DNA of 64,000 nt from Mesotoga sp. Brook.08.105.5.1. Its GTDB lineage: Bacteria; Thermotogota; Thermotogae; Petrotogales; Kosmotogaceae. The notes under the pieces are model-generated. The model searched no databases, had not been told where the DNA came from, and saw only the letters and a list, made by a program, of their open reading frames with translations. The DNA is taken from positions 186,001 through 250,000 of the forward strand of contig NZ_AYTW01000005.1 of NCBI RefSeq assembly GCF_002752635.1. Reading direction: 5' to 3'. A program made the position numbers and the translations under genes. Every line of letters starts with the position of its first letter. Within the stretch, counting starts at the first letter, position 1. Positions 7,871-18,000 of the stretch are shown here, piece by piece.

Positions 7871-9070
7871 ATGCCCGATTTCCGCTATGAAGTCATCAAC
7901 ACCAAGGGAAAATCAGAAAAAGGCAAGCTTGCTGCGAACTCCAAACTAGAGGCGCTTCAGATCCTTTCAAGCAGAGGGTATATCGTAAGTTCAATCAAGC
8001 AGTCCGCTTCACATGCTTCCACAAGAGCTTCAATGTTCCCTGCCTCGCAAAAGGAAGTCAGCATCTTCTCAAGGCAATTGGCAACCATGGTTTCCTCAGG
8101 TGTGAGAATAAGAGACGCTCTTCAGGTTCTTTCAACTCAGGTTTTCTTTTCAAGAAGATTCAGAAAGATTGTGACTCGGGTGGTCCTGGATATAGAAGGT
8201 GGAATGAGCTTCAGCGAGTCTCTCGAAAAGACGGGTGTATTCGAGCCCCTCTTCACCAATCTGGTTAAGGCCGGAGAAGCGGGTGGAGTGCTAGACGAGT
8301 CACTAGAACGGGTTGCCGACTTCTACGAAGGGATGGTCGAGCTGCAGAATCAAGTGAAGTCAGCTATGTCATACCCTCTCTTCATGATGGTCTTTGCAGT
8401 TGGAATAGTTGGGATGATCTCGTTCTTCATTTTGCCGAACCTGATCGGCGCTTTTGGTGGAAACTTTCAGCCAGAAGGAGCGATGGCAATTCTCCTGAGT
8501 ATGAACAGCATTCTTGAGAATCACTGGCCTCTGTTGCTTGTCATGCTTGTCGGATTGTTGATCGGAGGCTACTTTTTCTTCAAGAGCAGATATGGAAACG
8601 TTGTCAAGGAAAACATTGGTAAGTTGATCCCTCCGATTAGGAATTTGAGAAACATGACGGCAATGGAGAGGTTCACTCGGACGACTGCTGTCCTAGTTGC
8701 CAGTGGAGTCGATCTGCCAACCGTTTTGGAACTGGCCGGAGAAGTCTCTCAGAGTCCAAGAGTTGTGAAAGCAGTGGGCAATGCAATAATAGGAATAAAG
8801 GGTGGGGAAAGCATCAATGCTGCTTTGGAGCGCCAGAAGGTCTTTCCGCCCATTGTCGTTAGTATGGTTGCTGTTGGTGAAGAGACCGGCAAGCTTGATG
8901 AAGTGATGTTAAAAGTTGCGGATTTCTATCATATGCAAGTTCAGAACGCACTCAAGAAACTTGTTTCGCTTGTGGAACCAATAATGATATTATTTATTGG
9001 TGGGTTCATTGGTTTCCTGGCAATAACGATATACGGTGCAGTCTTTGCTATGGAGCAAAGTATTGGATGA
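7871..9070 (+). CDS. pilC: Type IV pilus / type II secretion inner-membrane platform protein (PilC/GspF)
   Basis: PilC/GspF is the inner-membrane platform that couples the assembly ATPase to pilin polymerisation. The 399-residue protein has the two tandem T2SSF domains: one near residues 58-180 (SIFSRQLATMVSSGVRIRDA) and one near 255-380 (MERFTRTTAVLVASGVDLPT), the latter with the family block VSMVAVGEETGKLDEVM. Hydrophobic segments fall near 168-190, 215-235 and 365-390. The N-terminus keeps the usual soluble start (FRYEVINTKGKSEKGKL). It opens an operon with a pseudopilin-like protein, PilMNO-like proteins and the giant secretin. No PilB or PilT ATPase gene lies nearby. Confidence 0.93.
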   Translation: MPDFRYEVINTKGKSEKGKLAANSKLEALQILSSRGYIVSSIKQSASHASTRASMFPASQKEVSIFSRQLATMVSSGVRIRDALQVLSTQVFFSRRFRKIVTRVVLDIEGGMSFSESLEKTGVFEPLFTNLVKAGEAGGVLDESLERVADFYEGMVELQNQVKSAMSYPLFMMVFAVGIVGMISFFILPNLIGAFGGNFQPEGAMAILLSMNSILENHWPLLLVMLVGLLIGGYFFFKSRYGNVVKENIGKLIPPIRNLRNMTAMERFTRTTAVLVASGVDLPTVLELAGEVSQSPRVVKAVGNAIIGIKGGESINAALERQKVFPPIVVSMVAVGEETGKLDEVMLKVADFYHMQVQNALKKLVSLVEPIMILFIGGFIGFLAITIYGAVFAMEQSIG

Positions 9071-9447
9071 GTTTGACCGAGTTGTTGTGCTGTCTGGTCC
9101 TGGTCTCTCTGTGTATCAGCGGCGTCGTACTGGTTTCGTCTGAAATCATAGTTAAGCTAAAGATTGGCCTCAGCAAAACAGCTTTCGATTCTTTCATTGA
9201 AAGCCAACGACTTGAGGCAATTGTTCGTTCAAGACCAGTCGAGCTCTTCTATGATTTCAGAACTAGAAGGTTGTCTTCGACAACGGGTGATATTTTTGAG
9301 GATTGCTTGTGGGAGAATCCCGAAGGTTTCAGAATAAGATTCAACGGTGATGGGTCTATAGTAATTCTTAACGGTTCGACAACGCTGAATTTTGCTGATG
9401 GCAGTGTATTGACTATCCAGCCGGTTACGGGGAAGGTCACTTATTGA
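9067..9447 (+). CDS. Small pseudopilin-like (GspH/FimT-like) protein
   Basis: The 126-residue protein starts with MSLTELLCCLVLVSLCISGV, which resembles the mature N-terminus of a type IV pilin or pseudopilin: SLTELL in place of FTLIELL, followed by one long hydrophobic helix. The rest is a small globular domain with beta-rich character. A normal prepilin leader ending in Gly is missing. The ATG is coupled to the pilC stop (ATGA), and the codons upstream offer no obvious alternative leader. It may be a minor pseudopilin with an atypical leader or a simple membrane-anchored component. The assignment rests on position and the N-terminal pattern only. Confidence 0.6.
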   Translation: MSLTELLCCLVLVSLCISGVVLVSSEIIVKLKIGLSKTAFDSFIESQRLEAIVRSRPVELFYDFRTRRLSSTTGDIFEDCLWENPEGFRIRFNGDGSIVILNGSTTLNFADGSVLTIQPVTGKVTY

Positions 9448-9462
9448 GACTTGGGGGTAAAT

Positions 9463-10500
9463 ATGTTTCAAAGTATGATTACTGCCGTTAATTCCGATGA
9501 GGGTTACACTGAGATCGTAAGAGCAGTGGTCGAGGGTAGGAGCTTAATACCGGTCTTTTCTGTCCTTAGGATCGGTGAGAACTCGCTTGCCGAAGCGGCC
9601 AGGGTGTTTGGCGAGAATAATACTCTTCCCGTGGATGAAATATTTGTGACGGCCTTCCACCCAAAGGATGTTGTGTTTCAGCATCTAGAGGTTCCGAGGG
9701 TCAAGTCGATGAAGAACCTGCTTAGCGTTGCCAGTTTCAAGGCCGCCTCTCAGTTTTCTTTGCCGCCAGACGAAGTAAACGTTGCCTGTCTCAACTCAAT
9801 TGCTTCCCTGAAGACGGGGTTGGTTCCTGCCTTTATTATCACCAAGAGGAAGGCTGTTTTTGAATTCGTTGGAAGACTCACGGGCGAGAACTTCCCCGAG
9901 CCGAATATAGTAGATGTTAAGCCTTTCTCCATCTTCAAGACCGCTCATACCAGTGTCTTCGAGGGAAACAACATCGTCTTTGTGGTGGATAAGAATTATT
10001 CGATTCTCCTTACACTGAGAGGAGAAGAGATTGTTGGGCTGAACTACATAAGCGATGGTTTTGACGAGGTGGCAAGTGGTTTCAGTGAGGACAACTCTCT
10101 TTCTCCTAAAACAGATATCCAGAGAGAGTTCCTTGTCGGCTCCAAGGCATATTACGATTCATTGATAGAAGAGGCTTCCGAGAGACTTGAAGGGCTAATC
10201 TCCTATCAGCTTAGGATGTATCTTACGAACACTCTGTCGAACTCTCCGAATACTTCTGCGGCCGACGAGTCTCTCTTCACAAGGTTCTTTGTAGTGGGGC
10301 CCTCGAGTCTTTCTACAGCCGTTTACTCAAGGGCATTTCAGAGAATTCTTGGAGACGAGACAGAGGTGGTCAGCATGCCTCTTAGGATTAAGGAAACGAC
10401 TGGGATAACATATACTTCGGTGGGACTACTCATGAGAGGTGGTGAGATACTTGGTCGACGTAAACTTACATTCAAGGAAGAAACGGGTATCAAGGCTTAA
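9463..10500 (+). CDS. pilM: PilM-like pilus assembly protein
   Basis: PilM proteins are actin-like cytoplasmic proteins that bind the PilN tail and link the motor to the alignment complex. The 345-residue product is assigned by position (upstream of PilN- and PilO-like genes and a secretin), length and an actin-like outline: a phosphate-loop-like FVVDKNYSILLTLRG followed later by FFVVGPSSLSTAVYSR and TYTSVGLLMRGG. Sequence conservation is weak. Usual PilM has an N-terminal ATP-binding GIDIG, which I do not see clearly, so nucleotide binding may be lost. ATG 9463 follows GGGGGT. The 3' end overlaps the next gene by about 60 nt. Confidence 0.65.
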   Translation: MFQSMITAVNSDEGYTEIVRAVVEGRSLIPVFSVLRIGENSLAEAARVFGENNTLPVDEIFVTAFHPKDVVFQHLEVPRVKSMKNLLSVASFKAASQFSLPPDEVNVACLNSIASLKTGLVPAFIITKRKAVFEFVGRLTGENFPEPNIVDVKPFSIFKTAHTSVFEGNNIVFVVDKNYSILLTLRGEEIVGLNYISDGFDEVASGFSEDNSLSPKTDIQREFLVGSKAYYDSLIEEASERLEGLISYQLRMYLTNTLSNSPNTSAADESLFTRFFVVGPSSLSTAVYSRAFQRILGDETEVVSMPLRIKETTGITYTSVGLLMRGGEILGRRKLTFKEETGIKA

Positions 10501-11023
10501 GTATTCTCTAATAGTCCTGCTGATAATTGTCGTTCTGATTATGGGGTCTCGTTTTTTTGTGACCCAAGCCTTTGATATAAGATTTAGACAGGTTTCTAGA
10601 ATGAAAGGCTATCTGTTTGATAATACTGGAACATACCTTACAGGGAATCTGATTGCAGACATTGACATGATGTTCGACAAGAAGCAGGAGTACATTGCAA
10701 TCCGTAATAGACTTAGTAGACAGGTTAGCGATCTTCGCGCTCATGTAAGCTCGAAGTCGCTAGAGATGGATGTCTTCAGAACAATGGAAGCTTATCTCGA
10801 AGACGAGAACGCTCTGAAGACGATTGCTTCGAGAATTTCGTTTGAAAATGGTGTTGGTAACTCCTTCTACTATCTAATATTTGAAGGTGATAATACCTAT
10901 TTCCCGTCACCGCTTACTACACCAACCCTTCTTGCCAGGCCAAGCGTGAGGGGTAATTTGGACTTCGCAGAGCTTTACTCTCTTCAACTTGTCGACCTTA
11001 AGGTGGGTGACTTCGATGAATGA
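10439..11023 (+). CDS. pilN: PilN-like pilus alignment protein
   Basis: PilN is a bitopic inner-membrane protein whose short cytoplasmic tail binds PilM and whose periplasmic domain pairs with PilO. This 194-residue product has a short N-terminus (VDVNLHSRKKR, in place of the usual INLLP-type motif), one transmembrane helix near residues 20-42 (KYSLIVLLIIVVLIM), a coiled-coil-like stretch and a periplasmic domain. Start choices are GTG 10439, GTG 10442 or TTG 10451; AGAGGTGG at 10435-10442 fits TTG 10451 best by spacing. The overlap with pilM suggests translational coupling. The call rests mainly on topology and order. Confidence 0.65.
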   Translation: MVRYLVDVNLHSRKKRVSRLKYSLIVLLIIVVLIMGSRFFVTQAFDIRFRQVSRMKGYLFDNTGTYLTGNLIADIDMMFDKKQEYIAIRNRLSRQVSDLRAHVSSKSLEMDVFRTMEAYLEDENALKTIASRISFENGVGNSFYYLIFEGDNTYFPSPLTTPTLLARPSVRGNLDFAELYSLQLVDLKVGDFDE

Positions 11024-11612
11024 GAGAGACGAGTTTAACATCGAAGAAATTAATGCCTTTGTCGACTCGGGATCTTTTGAGAGCAACGATGGCTTTTTCA
11101 TTCACAGAGACTATGCAAATAAGCTGAAGAGAAGACTTGGTATTCTTGACAGAAAGGGAATAAACTCGAAGATTGCCTTCTGGTCGTTGATCGCTTTGAC
11201 AATCGTAGGTTTTTTGTTCCTGGTGGTACTTTACTCCTACAACACTTTCGAGAATACATCTCTGCTGGTCGAAGAGGTGAACGGTCTTGAAAGTGCATAC
11301 CTTGAGGTTCAGTTGCTCTCAAGAGTCCGAAACGAAGCGATAGGCGCAATGAGTACAAGAAGTTATCTTAAGGAGATAGAGGAGAGGATTCCGATAAGGT
11401 CTTCTCAAGGAGAGTACAAAGGAATCATTGTCTCAGGTAGTTCGAGAGATATTCTTGATCTTGTTGAGATGATTGTCAGTGAACCGAGAATTCTTGTTAG
11501 AAAGCTTGATCTGAGATCAAACCTTGGATTTCCGATTCTGCCGGAGTCTAATATTCCGTCCAATCTTTTGCTTGAGTTGAGGATGGACATTGCTGTAACA
11601 GGGACCTTCTAG
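11016..11612 (+). CDS. pilO: PilO-like pilus alignment protein
   Basis: A 198-residue bitopic membrane protein. About 50 cytoplasmic residues are followed by one transmembrane helix near residues 50-75 (IAFWSLIALTIVGFLFLVVL), a coiled-coil segment and a ferredoxin-like periplasmic domain (YKGIIVSGSSRDILDLVEMI), the fold expected for PilO/GspM. PilO pairs with PilN and contacts the secretin through PilP in known systems. ATG 11016 has AAGGTGGG just upstream and overlaps the previous gene by 8 nt. The cytoplasmic N-terminus is longer and more acidic than in typical PilO. Function is inferred from topology and gene order. Confidence 0.65.
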   Translation: MNERDEFNIEEINAFVDSGSFESNDGFFIHRDYANKLKRRLGILDRKGINSKIAFWSLIALTIVGFLFLVVLYSYNTFENTSLLVEEVNGLESAYLEVQLLSRVRNEAIGAMSTRSYLKEIEERIPIRSSQGEYKGIIVSGSSRDILDLVEMIVSEPRILVRKLDLRSNLGFPILPESNIPSNLLLELRMDIAVTGTF

Positions 11613-11626
11613 ACGGAGCTGATTTT

Positions 11627-12067
11627 ATGGAGAAGATCGTTTTGATAATAGTGGTCTCAATTACTCTGTTAGTAACGGGTGGTGTACTCTTGGTATTGCT
11701 CTTCGAACCGGTAGAGATTGCTGATGTTGCGGCAAGCAGAATAAGAATTGATCCCGTTGATACTTCTAGGGTGGTGAGCGTCTTCAGTATGGAGAATCAT
11801 TTCCTCCCACTCTATGCGAGTCCTTCGGAGGTCATAAGTTCAATGCTAGAAGTCGGCGAAGAGGCAGAGAATGTCAGGTATGTTGCCTATTACAGGTTGA
11901 ACAAGGTTGATTACGCAGTTCTACAGACGGGTGAGACGGAGATAACAGTAAGAGTGGGCGAGCAAGTTGCACCCTCCTATATAGTATATGGAATTACGGA
12001 ATTTGCTGTTCTGCTAAATGATACTAGTACGAACAGCTTCTTTGTTGTGAAGTATTTCAGGTCATAA
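11627..12067 (+). CDS. Small membrane-anchored protein of the pilus operon (PilP/GspC position)
   Basis: I do not recognise this 146-residue protein from its sequence. It has an N-terminal hydrophobic helix (residues 4-27, VLIIVVSITLLVTGGVLLVL) and a periplasmic part of about 115 residues with beta-strand character (ETEITVRVGEQVAPSYIVYG). There is no lipobox Cys, so it is not a PilP-type lipoprotein. Its place between the PilO-like gene and the secretin gene is where PilP, or GspC in type II secretion, would be. A role linking the inner-membrane complex to the secretin is a reasonable inference, not shown by homology. Confidence 0.5.
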   Translation: MEKIVLIIVVSITLLVTGGVLLVLLFEPVEIADVAASRIRIDPVDTSRVVSVFSMENHFLPLYASPSEVISSMLEVGEEAENVRYVAYYRLNKVDYAVLQTGETEITVRVGEQVAPSYIVYGITEFAVLLNDTSTNSFFVVKYFRS

Positions 12068-12086
12068 ACTCGAGGGTAAATATGGG

Positions 12087-15000
12087 GTGATTCGTGTGAG
12101 AAGAATAGCGGTCTTATTTCTAGTTCTGGGCATCTTCTGTATTGGTTTCTCTAATCAGCTGAATTCAGTCATTCCCACTATGGATGCAGAATCGGTAACA
12201 GTGACTCTGATCTTTAAGGACAAAGTCACAGATTACAATATACAATCGAATCCTTCAAGGACCATATATTCTCTGGCAATGAACGGTGTAAGCGGCAGAG
12301 ATATGAATTTGCCGCTTCGAATGGGTCCGGTTGAAGGTTTGTGGACCAGGCAAGATCCCAAGAGACTGTCGGTGAACGTCGCTTTGTTGATTCCAGCAAT
12401 CGATGATCCGGAAGTTACGATTATGGAGAATGTTGTCACACTTAGATTCTTTAGATCGAATATTAATGTGAATATCGAGAAATTTACTACATATGGTATG
12501 ACGGTATCTACTGCGATGACATATCTTTTTTCTGAAGAAATGCTAGATCTGTCGTATATCATCTCTCCAAGTGTTAGAAATGAGCAGGTTGTGGTTGGTT
12601 TCTCACTGGCCATGCCCGAAGATATTCTAAGAAATATCCTTACGTCTCTTGGAGATAGGGTCGCTTATTCCTATTTGACTGATGGAACCTTCTATCTGGG
12701 TTCGCCTGAAGAAGTTCAAGATCTTGTTAATGCCTTCTGGAAGACGTATATCGGTGTTGATTTCAATATTGAGGGGGAGACCGTTTCAGAACAGATTGAA
12801 AGGCTGAGAAAGACTCTTCCAGTAAATAGCTACATAGAGTATCTACCGAACGAGGCTTCTTTGATGGTGTTTGGCGATCTCCAGACCCACATGAGTCTTT
12901 CTGCAGCTCTTACGAAAAACACGGTCACCAAAGAATACTCTGTCCCGTGGGAGATAACTAACGTCGATGTTGAACCGCTTACAGCATACTACGAATTGGC
13001 AAGGAGTCTTAATTCGCTGCTCTTCTCAGAAAGCCTTACCATAGTAAGTATTCCTGAGTTCAACAAGCTGATATTCTCTGGAAACGATTCTCAAGTTACG
13101 GCCCTTTATGAGTATCTCGATCTCTACAGGTTGTATTTGACCTCAGAAGATCTTGATTCGAGCAGGACAAGGGTGACATTGACTCTCCCCGACAATTTCT
13201 TCTTGATTGAGGACGTTCTAAAACTTGCCAGGGCTTCAGGGTCGGGGCTTCCTGATGACGGGACCCTCGTGGGAGCGATCTTCGGGATTCTTCAAAGCTA
13301 TGCAGTTTATGAGGAGCTTTCCGTTGACAGAACCTTTGAGCCTATCGGAAAAGTCACATTCGAGTTGCCAAATTATCTAGTTCCTGTTCTGGAGAGAATC
13401 GCAGACTCTTTCTCCGCAATTTCTGAAGACGTTTCATACCTCATGGTGAACTATCACCATACAATAGAAGAGTCGATAGTAGCTCAGGTCGAACGAATTA
13501 CAGGTTCAATAATCGAGCCCTTAGGCGAGAGAAAGGGTTACATCGTGAAGGGTGCTAAGAGCTCTATAGAGACTGCCGAATACCTGCTGTCGTTATTTAC
13601 CGGGATTACATTTGATGACTATGATAGCACTTACCTGGAACTGAAGACCAACGATTCATATGAAGAAGTATCCAGTTTTCTTGGTACGTTCTTTGCTGCC
13701 CAAGGTCTCGTTGAGAGTGAGTACACAATTCAGCAGATTGCGGACAGACTGGTCTTCATGTATGGTCCTTCAGGAATCATGGGGAGGGCCATCAACGAAC
13801 TTGAACAACATGAAAGACAGATATACAGGGTGACAAGGGAATCGATTCTCGAGATCTCTCCCGAAATCTACTCTTCCGGTCTGGGGGATCTGCTCGAAAC
13901 GATTCTCGTAGAAAATGAGACGGCTGATTTCATCGCTTCTGCGGGCCTTCTGGTAATCAGAGCGTATCCGGAAAGGCTTTCTGAGATAGAAGGGATCATT
14001 GAAGAGAGAATTCCCAGAATCACTGAGATGGTTGAAAGCAAGATGGCAAGTCAGGAGACTCGCCTCTCCCTCCAGATAAGGGCTATTCCCGGCTGGGATA
14101 TCGAGAAGTTCAGAGCCTACCTCAGAGACTTTCTTGGACTTAGACTCTTCTCTGATATCACTCTCACAACTTCAGGGAATGGATACATAGTTATTGCAAC
14201 AGAATCTGTTCTTGAAGCGGTTTCCGCTGAAGCGGAAAAACTGAGAGAATTTGAGAACCCATCGTACAGACTGGAGACATCTATCCCCTCTCTTTCCCAG
14301 TTTGAAGTCCTATTGCAAAGACTGGGTATTGCTGCGACCATAGTTCCAGTCGAGAACCAGTTCATGATTATTGGCTCCAGGGAGAACGTTGAGGAAGCAT
14401 CAAGGCTTGTAAGACAGCTGAGTAGCGGGCTTCCTGTACAGGGGGACGTTTCTGAGGCTAAATTAGAATACAAGTATGAATTCATAAATCTGCCCTATTC
14501 CGAGATTCAAGGGATCAGCGAGCTTCTGAATAAACTCAGTTTGTCAGTAGAGTTTGTAAACACACCAACCGGCGTGGCTGTTGTGGCAACTGAGGACCGC
14601 CTTGAAGATGCAATGGCAGTTATTAGTTCGATTTTGTCGAGAATTGAGACGATTGAGACCGGTCCAAAAAGCTATAGCTTAATAGATGTTGAGTTGTCCT
14701 TGGTCGGTAGCCTGGAAGAGATTCTAACCCTTCTTGGTTACGAAATTGATCTTGTGGAAACACCAGTTGGGATAATCGGAATCGGTGTTGAAACACAACT
14801 AGCTAAAGCGAAGAAGATTGTCGATGAGATTCTAAAGAAAGAACCAACTTCACTTCTTCAAGAAGTAGATGCCGATAGTTCGTACCTGATAATCTCTTCT
14901 AAACCTGAGATTGCAATAGAATCTCTAAACTCAGTGATAAATGTCTTCGGTTTCGATCTCGTTATCACAGAGATCTACGACAAGATCGTTGTTGTTGGAA

Positions 15001-18000
15001 ACAGCTTCGACCTTCAGTTTTTCAGAGGGTTGTACGGAGAGATTCTCACCTCAGAGAGTGCGGAGGGGGCTTTTGCAAGCAAAGAGATTTTTGGGGTGCC
15101 CGGTTGGGACTCTGAACGACTATTGTCGTATCTGGGAGTAGTCCTGGGAGTTGACAAGACTGCCAGCATTTCTCTCGTTCAGACCGCCAAGGGATACATC
15201 ATCAACTGTCCCGAGTCAATCTTGGAAAGTGTTGAAAGGGAACTCGATAGGCTCAGGAAAATAGAAAGCCCCTTCTATTCTATAGAGCGAAGGATGCCCT
15301 CATTAAACGAACTGAATTCTCTTCTAGTGAGACTCGGAGTAATAGTCGATATTCTGAAGGTTGATGATTACTTCGTTATCATCGGTACTGAACCCAATGT
15401 TAAACAAACTATAGAGATAGTTGCCAAGCTTCTGGAGATAATCGGTGACGAGCCCGAAGTCGGTGAAACGGTATTTGAACTCTCTCAAATATCGGGCGAG
15501 GATTCTGCAGCATTTAGAGGAATATTCTCGAGCATCGGTATAGAAGTGGAGCTTCTCGACTCCCCGTCTGGTGTCTTGATTATCGGTGAACGCAAAGAAG
15601 TCGCAAAAGCAATGGAGACTTCAGAATCAATCCTTGAGAAGCGGCCGTCGACTATTGTGACGGAATCGGTGTTCGAGTTTGTTTCCGTTTCTTCTGACGA
15701 GATTGGCGATTACTCTTTGGTTTTGGAGAAAATGGGAATCAACGCTGAACTATTATCTTCCCCCTCAGGGGCCCTCTTGATTGGTTCGTCGGAAGAGGTT
15801 TCAAGGGCCAAAACTGTAGTGCAAACGATTGTTGATCAGAAGAAGGAGATAGGTCCCTCTGAAGATAGAAGGAACGTATCGACCTTCGTTAAGAAGGTGG
15901 CTGGTTGGAGCAACGAAATGCTTTCCAGCTACTTAAGAGACTATCTAGGCGAAGACCTCTATTCTCGAGTCTCGATTGCTCCTTCGGTGAGTGGATACAT
16001 AATCGTTGGCCCGGCTGAACTTCTAAAGACGATAGAGGAAGAGATCGCCAGACTTGAAGAGATTCAGGACCCGCACTTCATGGTACAGCGAGCTTTACCT
16101 CCTCTTGACCAGCTGGAGCTTTTAATAGATGCTCTCGGAATAAAGGTCGGAATCATTCCTGTTGAAGACAAGTACTTAATAGTTGGAAACCGTGACAGTG
16201 TTGACAGAACCGGAAAGCTCATCGATCAGCTTATAGATGCGATCTATCCGGAAGGTGAACCCGAGGAGCAGGCGCTAGAGTCAAAAACGTTCATTTTCTT
16301 GCCTGTAAGACCTGAAGATATTGCTCCTCTGGAGATAGTAATGGAAAAGCTTGGGGTCGTATCGGAGTTCATCCAGATCTCTACAGGAGTAGTTGCTGTG
16401 GGTTCTGGGGAAGAGCTTCTAAAGGCACTTGACATAGTTGAGTCGGTAATGGCTCACTCCGAAAGTGTTTCAGCAGAGCTCAGTTTGAGATTCAGATTTG
16501 TAGATGTTAGATCGGATTCGATAGCACAACTTCTCCCAATCATCGAACGGCTGAGTATTGATGTCGAACTGCTCAACACCCCTACAGGTGTTGTCGCCAT
16601 TGGAGCAGAGTCTGAGCTTGAACGTGCGGAGGAGTTGATCGAGGCGATCAACTCAAGAGAATCGCAAGATGTTCCACTTCAGGATAAGTATGAGAGTTTC
16701 CTTCTTCTTCCGTTATCGTCGGGAATTACCGTTCAGTCACTAGAACCTGCCCTTGAACTTCTTAACTACAGAGTATTTGCAGTCGCGGTGGCTGACAAGA
16801 TTGTCGCGATAGGTGAAGAAGAGGATCTCTTAAAGTTCAGATCTCTATATAAACAGCTTCAGGCTCAGGAAATTGAAAGGGAAGAAAGAGTGTCTCTTGA
16901 CATCAAGGCCATACCGGGTTGGGATCTTGCGAGGGTAAGCGAATACCTTAGACTATTCCTTGGAGTCGACGACTTTGAGAGAATCTCAATTGTGACATCC
17001 TCCAGCGGGTTTGTTGCCCTAACTCCAAGTGTCCTGGCAGAAGTAGTCAAGGCAGAGATCTCGAGACTCAGAGAATTTGAGAATCCAACTTTCGCAGTGT
17101 TTGACAGGATACCTCCCGTCGACAATCTTGAAGGGCTTCTGGCTAGATTGGGGGTTATGGTTGATCTCGCAAAAATGGGTAGTTCCACCATTGTAATCGG
17201 TTCAGGTGAAGATGTACGACGCACAAGCCAGATAATGGAGCAGCTCTTGAAATCAGTCTCACAAGATGTGACTGTGCCTGAAGCTGTAGAATACAGAGTC
17301 GTTGATATTTCCGTGGAAGACATCGGCAGCTTCAATGCGATTCTTGAGAGACTTGCAATTGAAGTATCCTTAATCACATCCCCATCCGGAGTTATCGTAA
17401 TCGGTTCTCAAGAGGCAGTTGAGAGAACGATCTTGGTAGTAGATGACATACTTAGTAGAAGAACTACAGCGCAGGTTTATGAACCCACGTACGCCTTCAC
17501 AGGTATACAAAGCAGAGAGATAGATAGTTATCAGGCAATTCTTGATAAGCTTGGCGCTGAAGTAGAGCTTCTTCCTTCTGCCACCGGGGTTTTAATGATC
17601 GGTGACAGAGAAAAGGTCGAGACAGCAATCAAGACCGTCAACGCTATTCTCGAAAGAGAAGCCCTAGTTGCTGAAACTGAAGGAGAGAAGGGGCGAGTTT
17701 CAAACGTAGCTGCAGTTGTGCCGGGCTGGAACGATGCAAAATATGCCAGCTACTTCATGGACTTCCTTGGCGAGGACGATTTCTCTAGGATCTCAATCAC
17801 TCCTTCGTCCAGTGGCTATATCGTTGTAGGTCCGCAAGAAGTTATCTCGAGATTGGTTTCAGAAGCCGATCGTCTGGCAGGGATCGAAGATCCGTTCTTT
17901 GTTATAGAAACCTCACTTCCTGCAATCGACCAGCTGGACACTCTTCTTGAACGGCTGGGACTTAAGGTGACGATACTACCGGTCGGAGACAAACACCTTG

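Noticed and set aside
10439-10500. Frameshift between the PilM- and PilN-like genes
   Set aside because: Both frames show complete, plausible proteins. A 62-bp overlap with a ribosome site is normal coupling.
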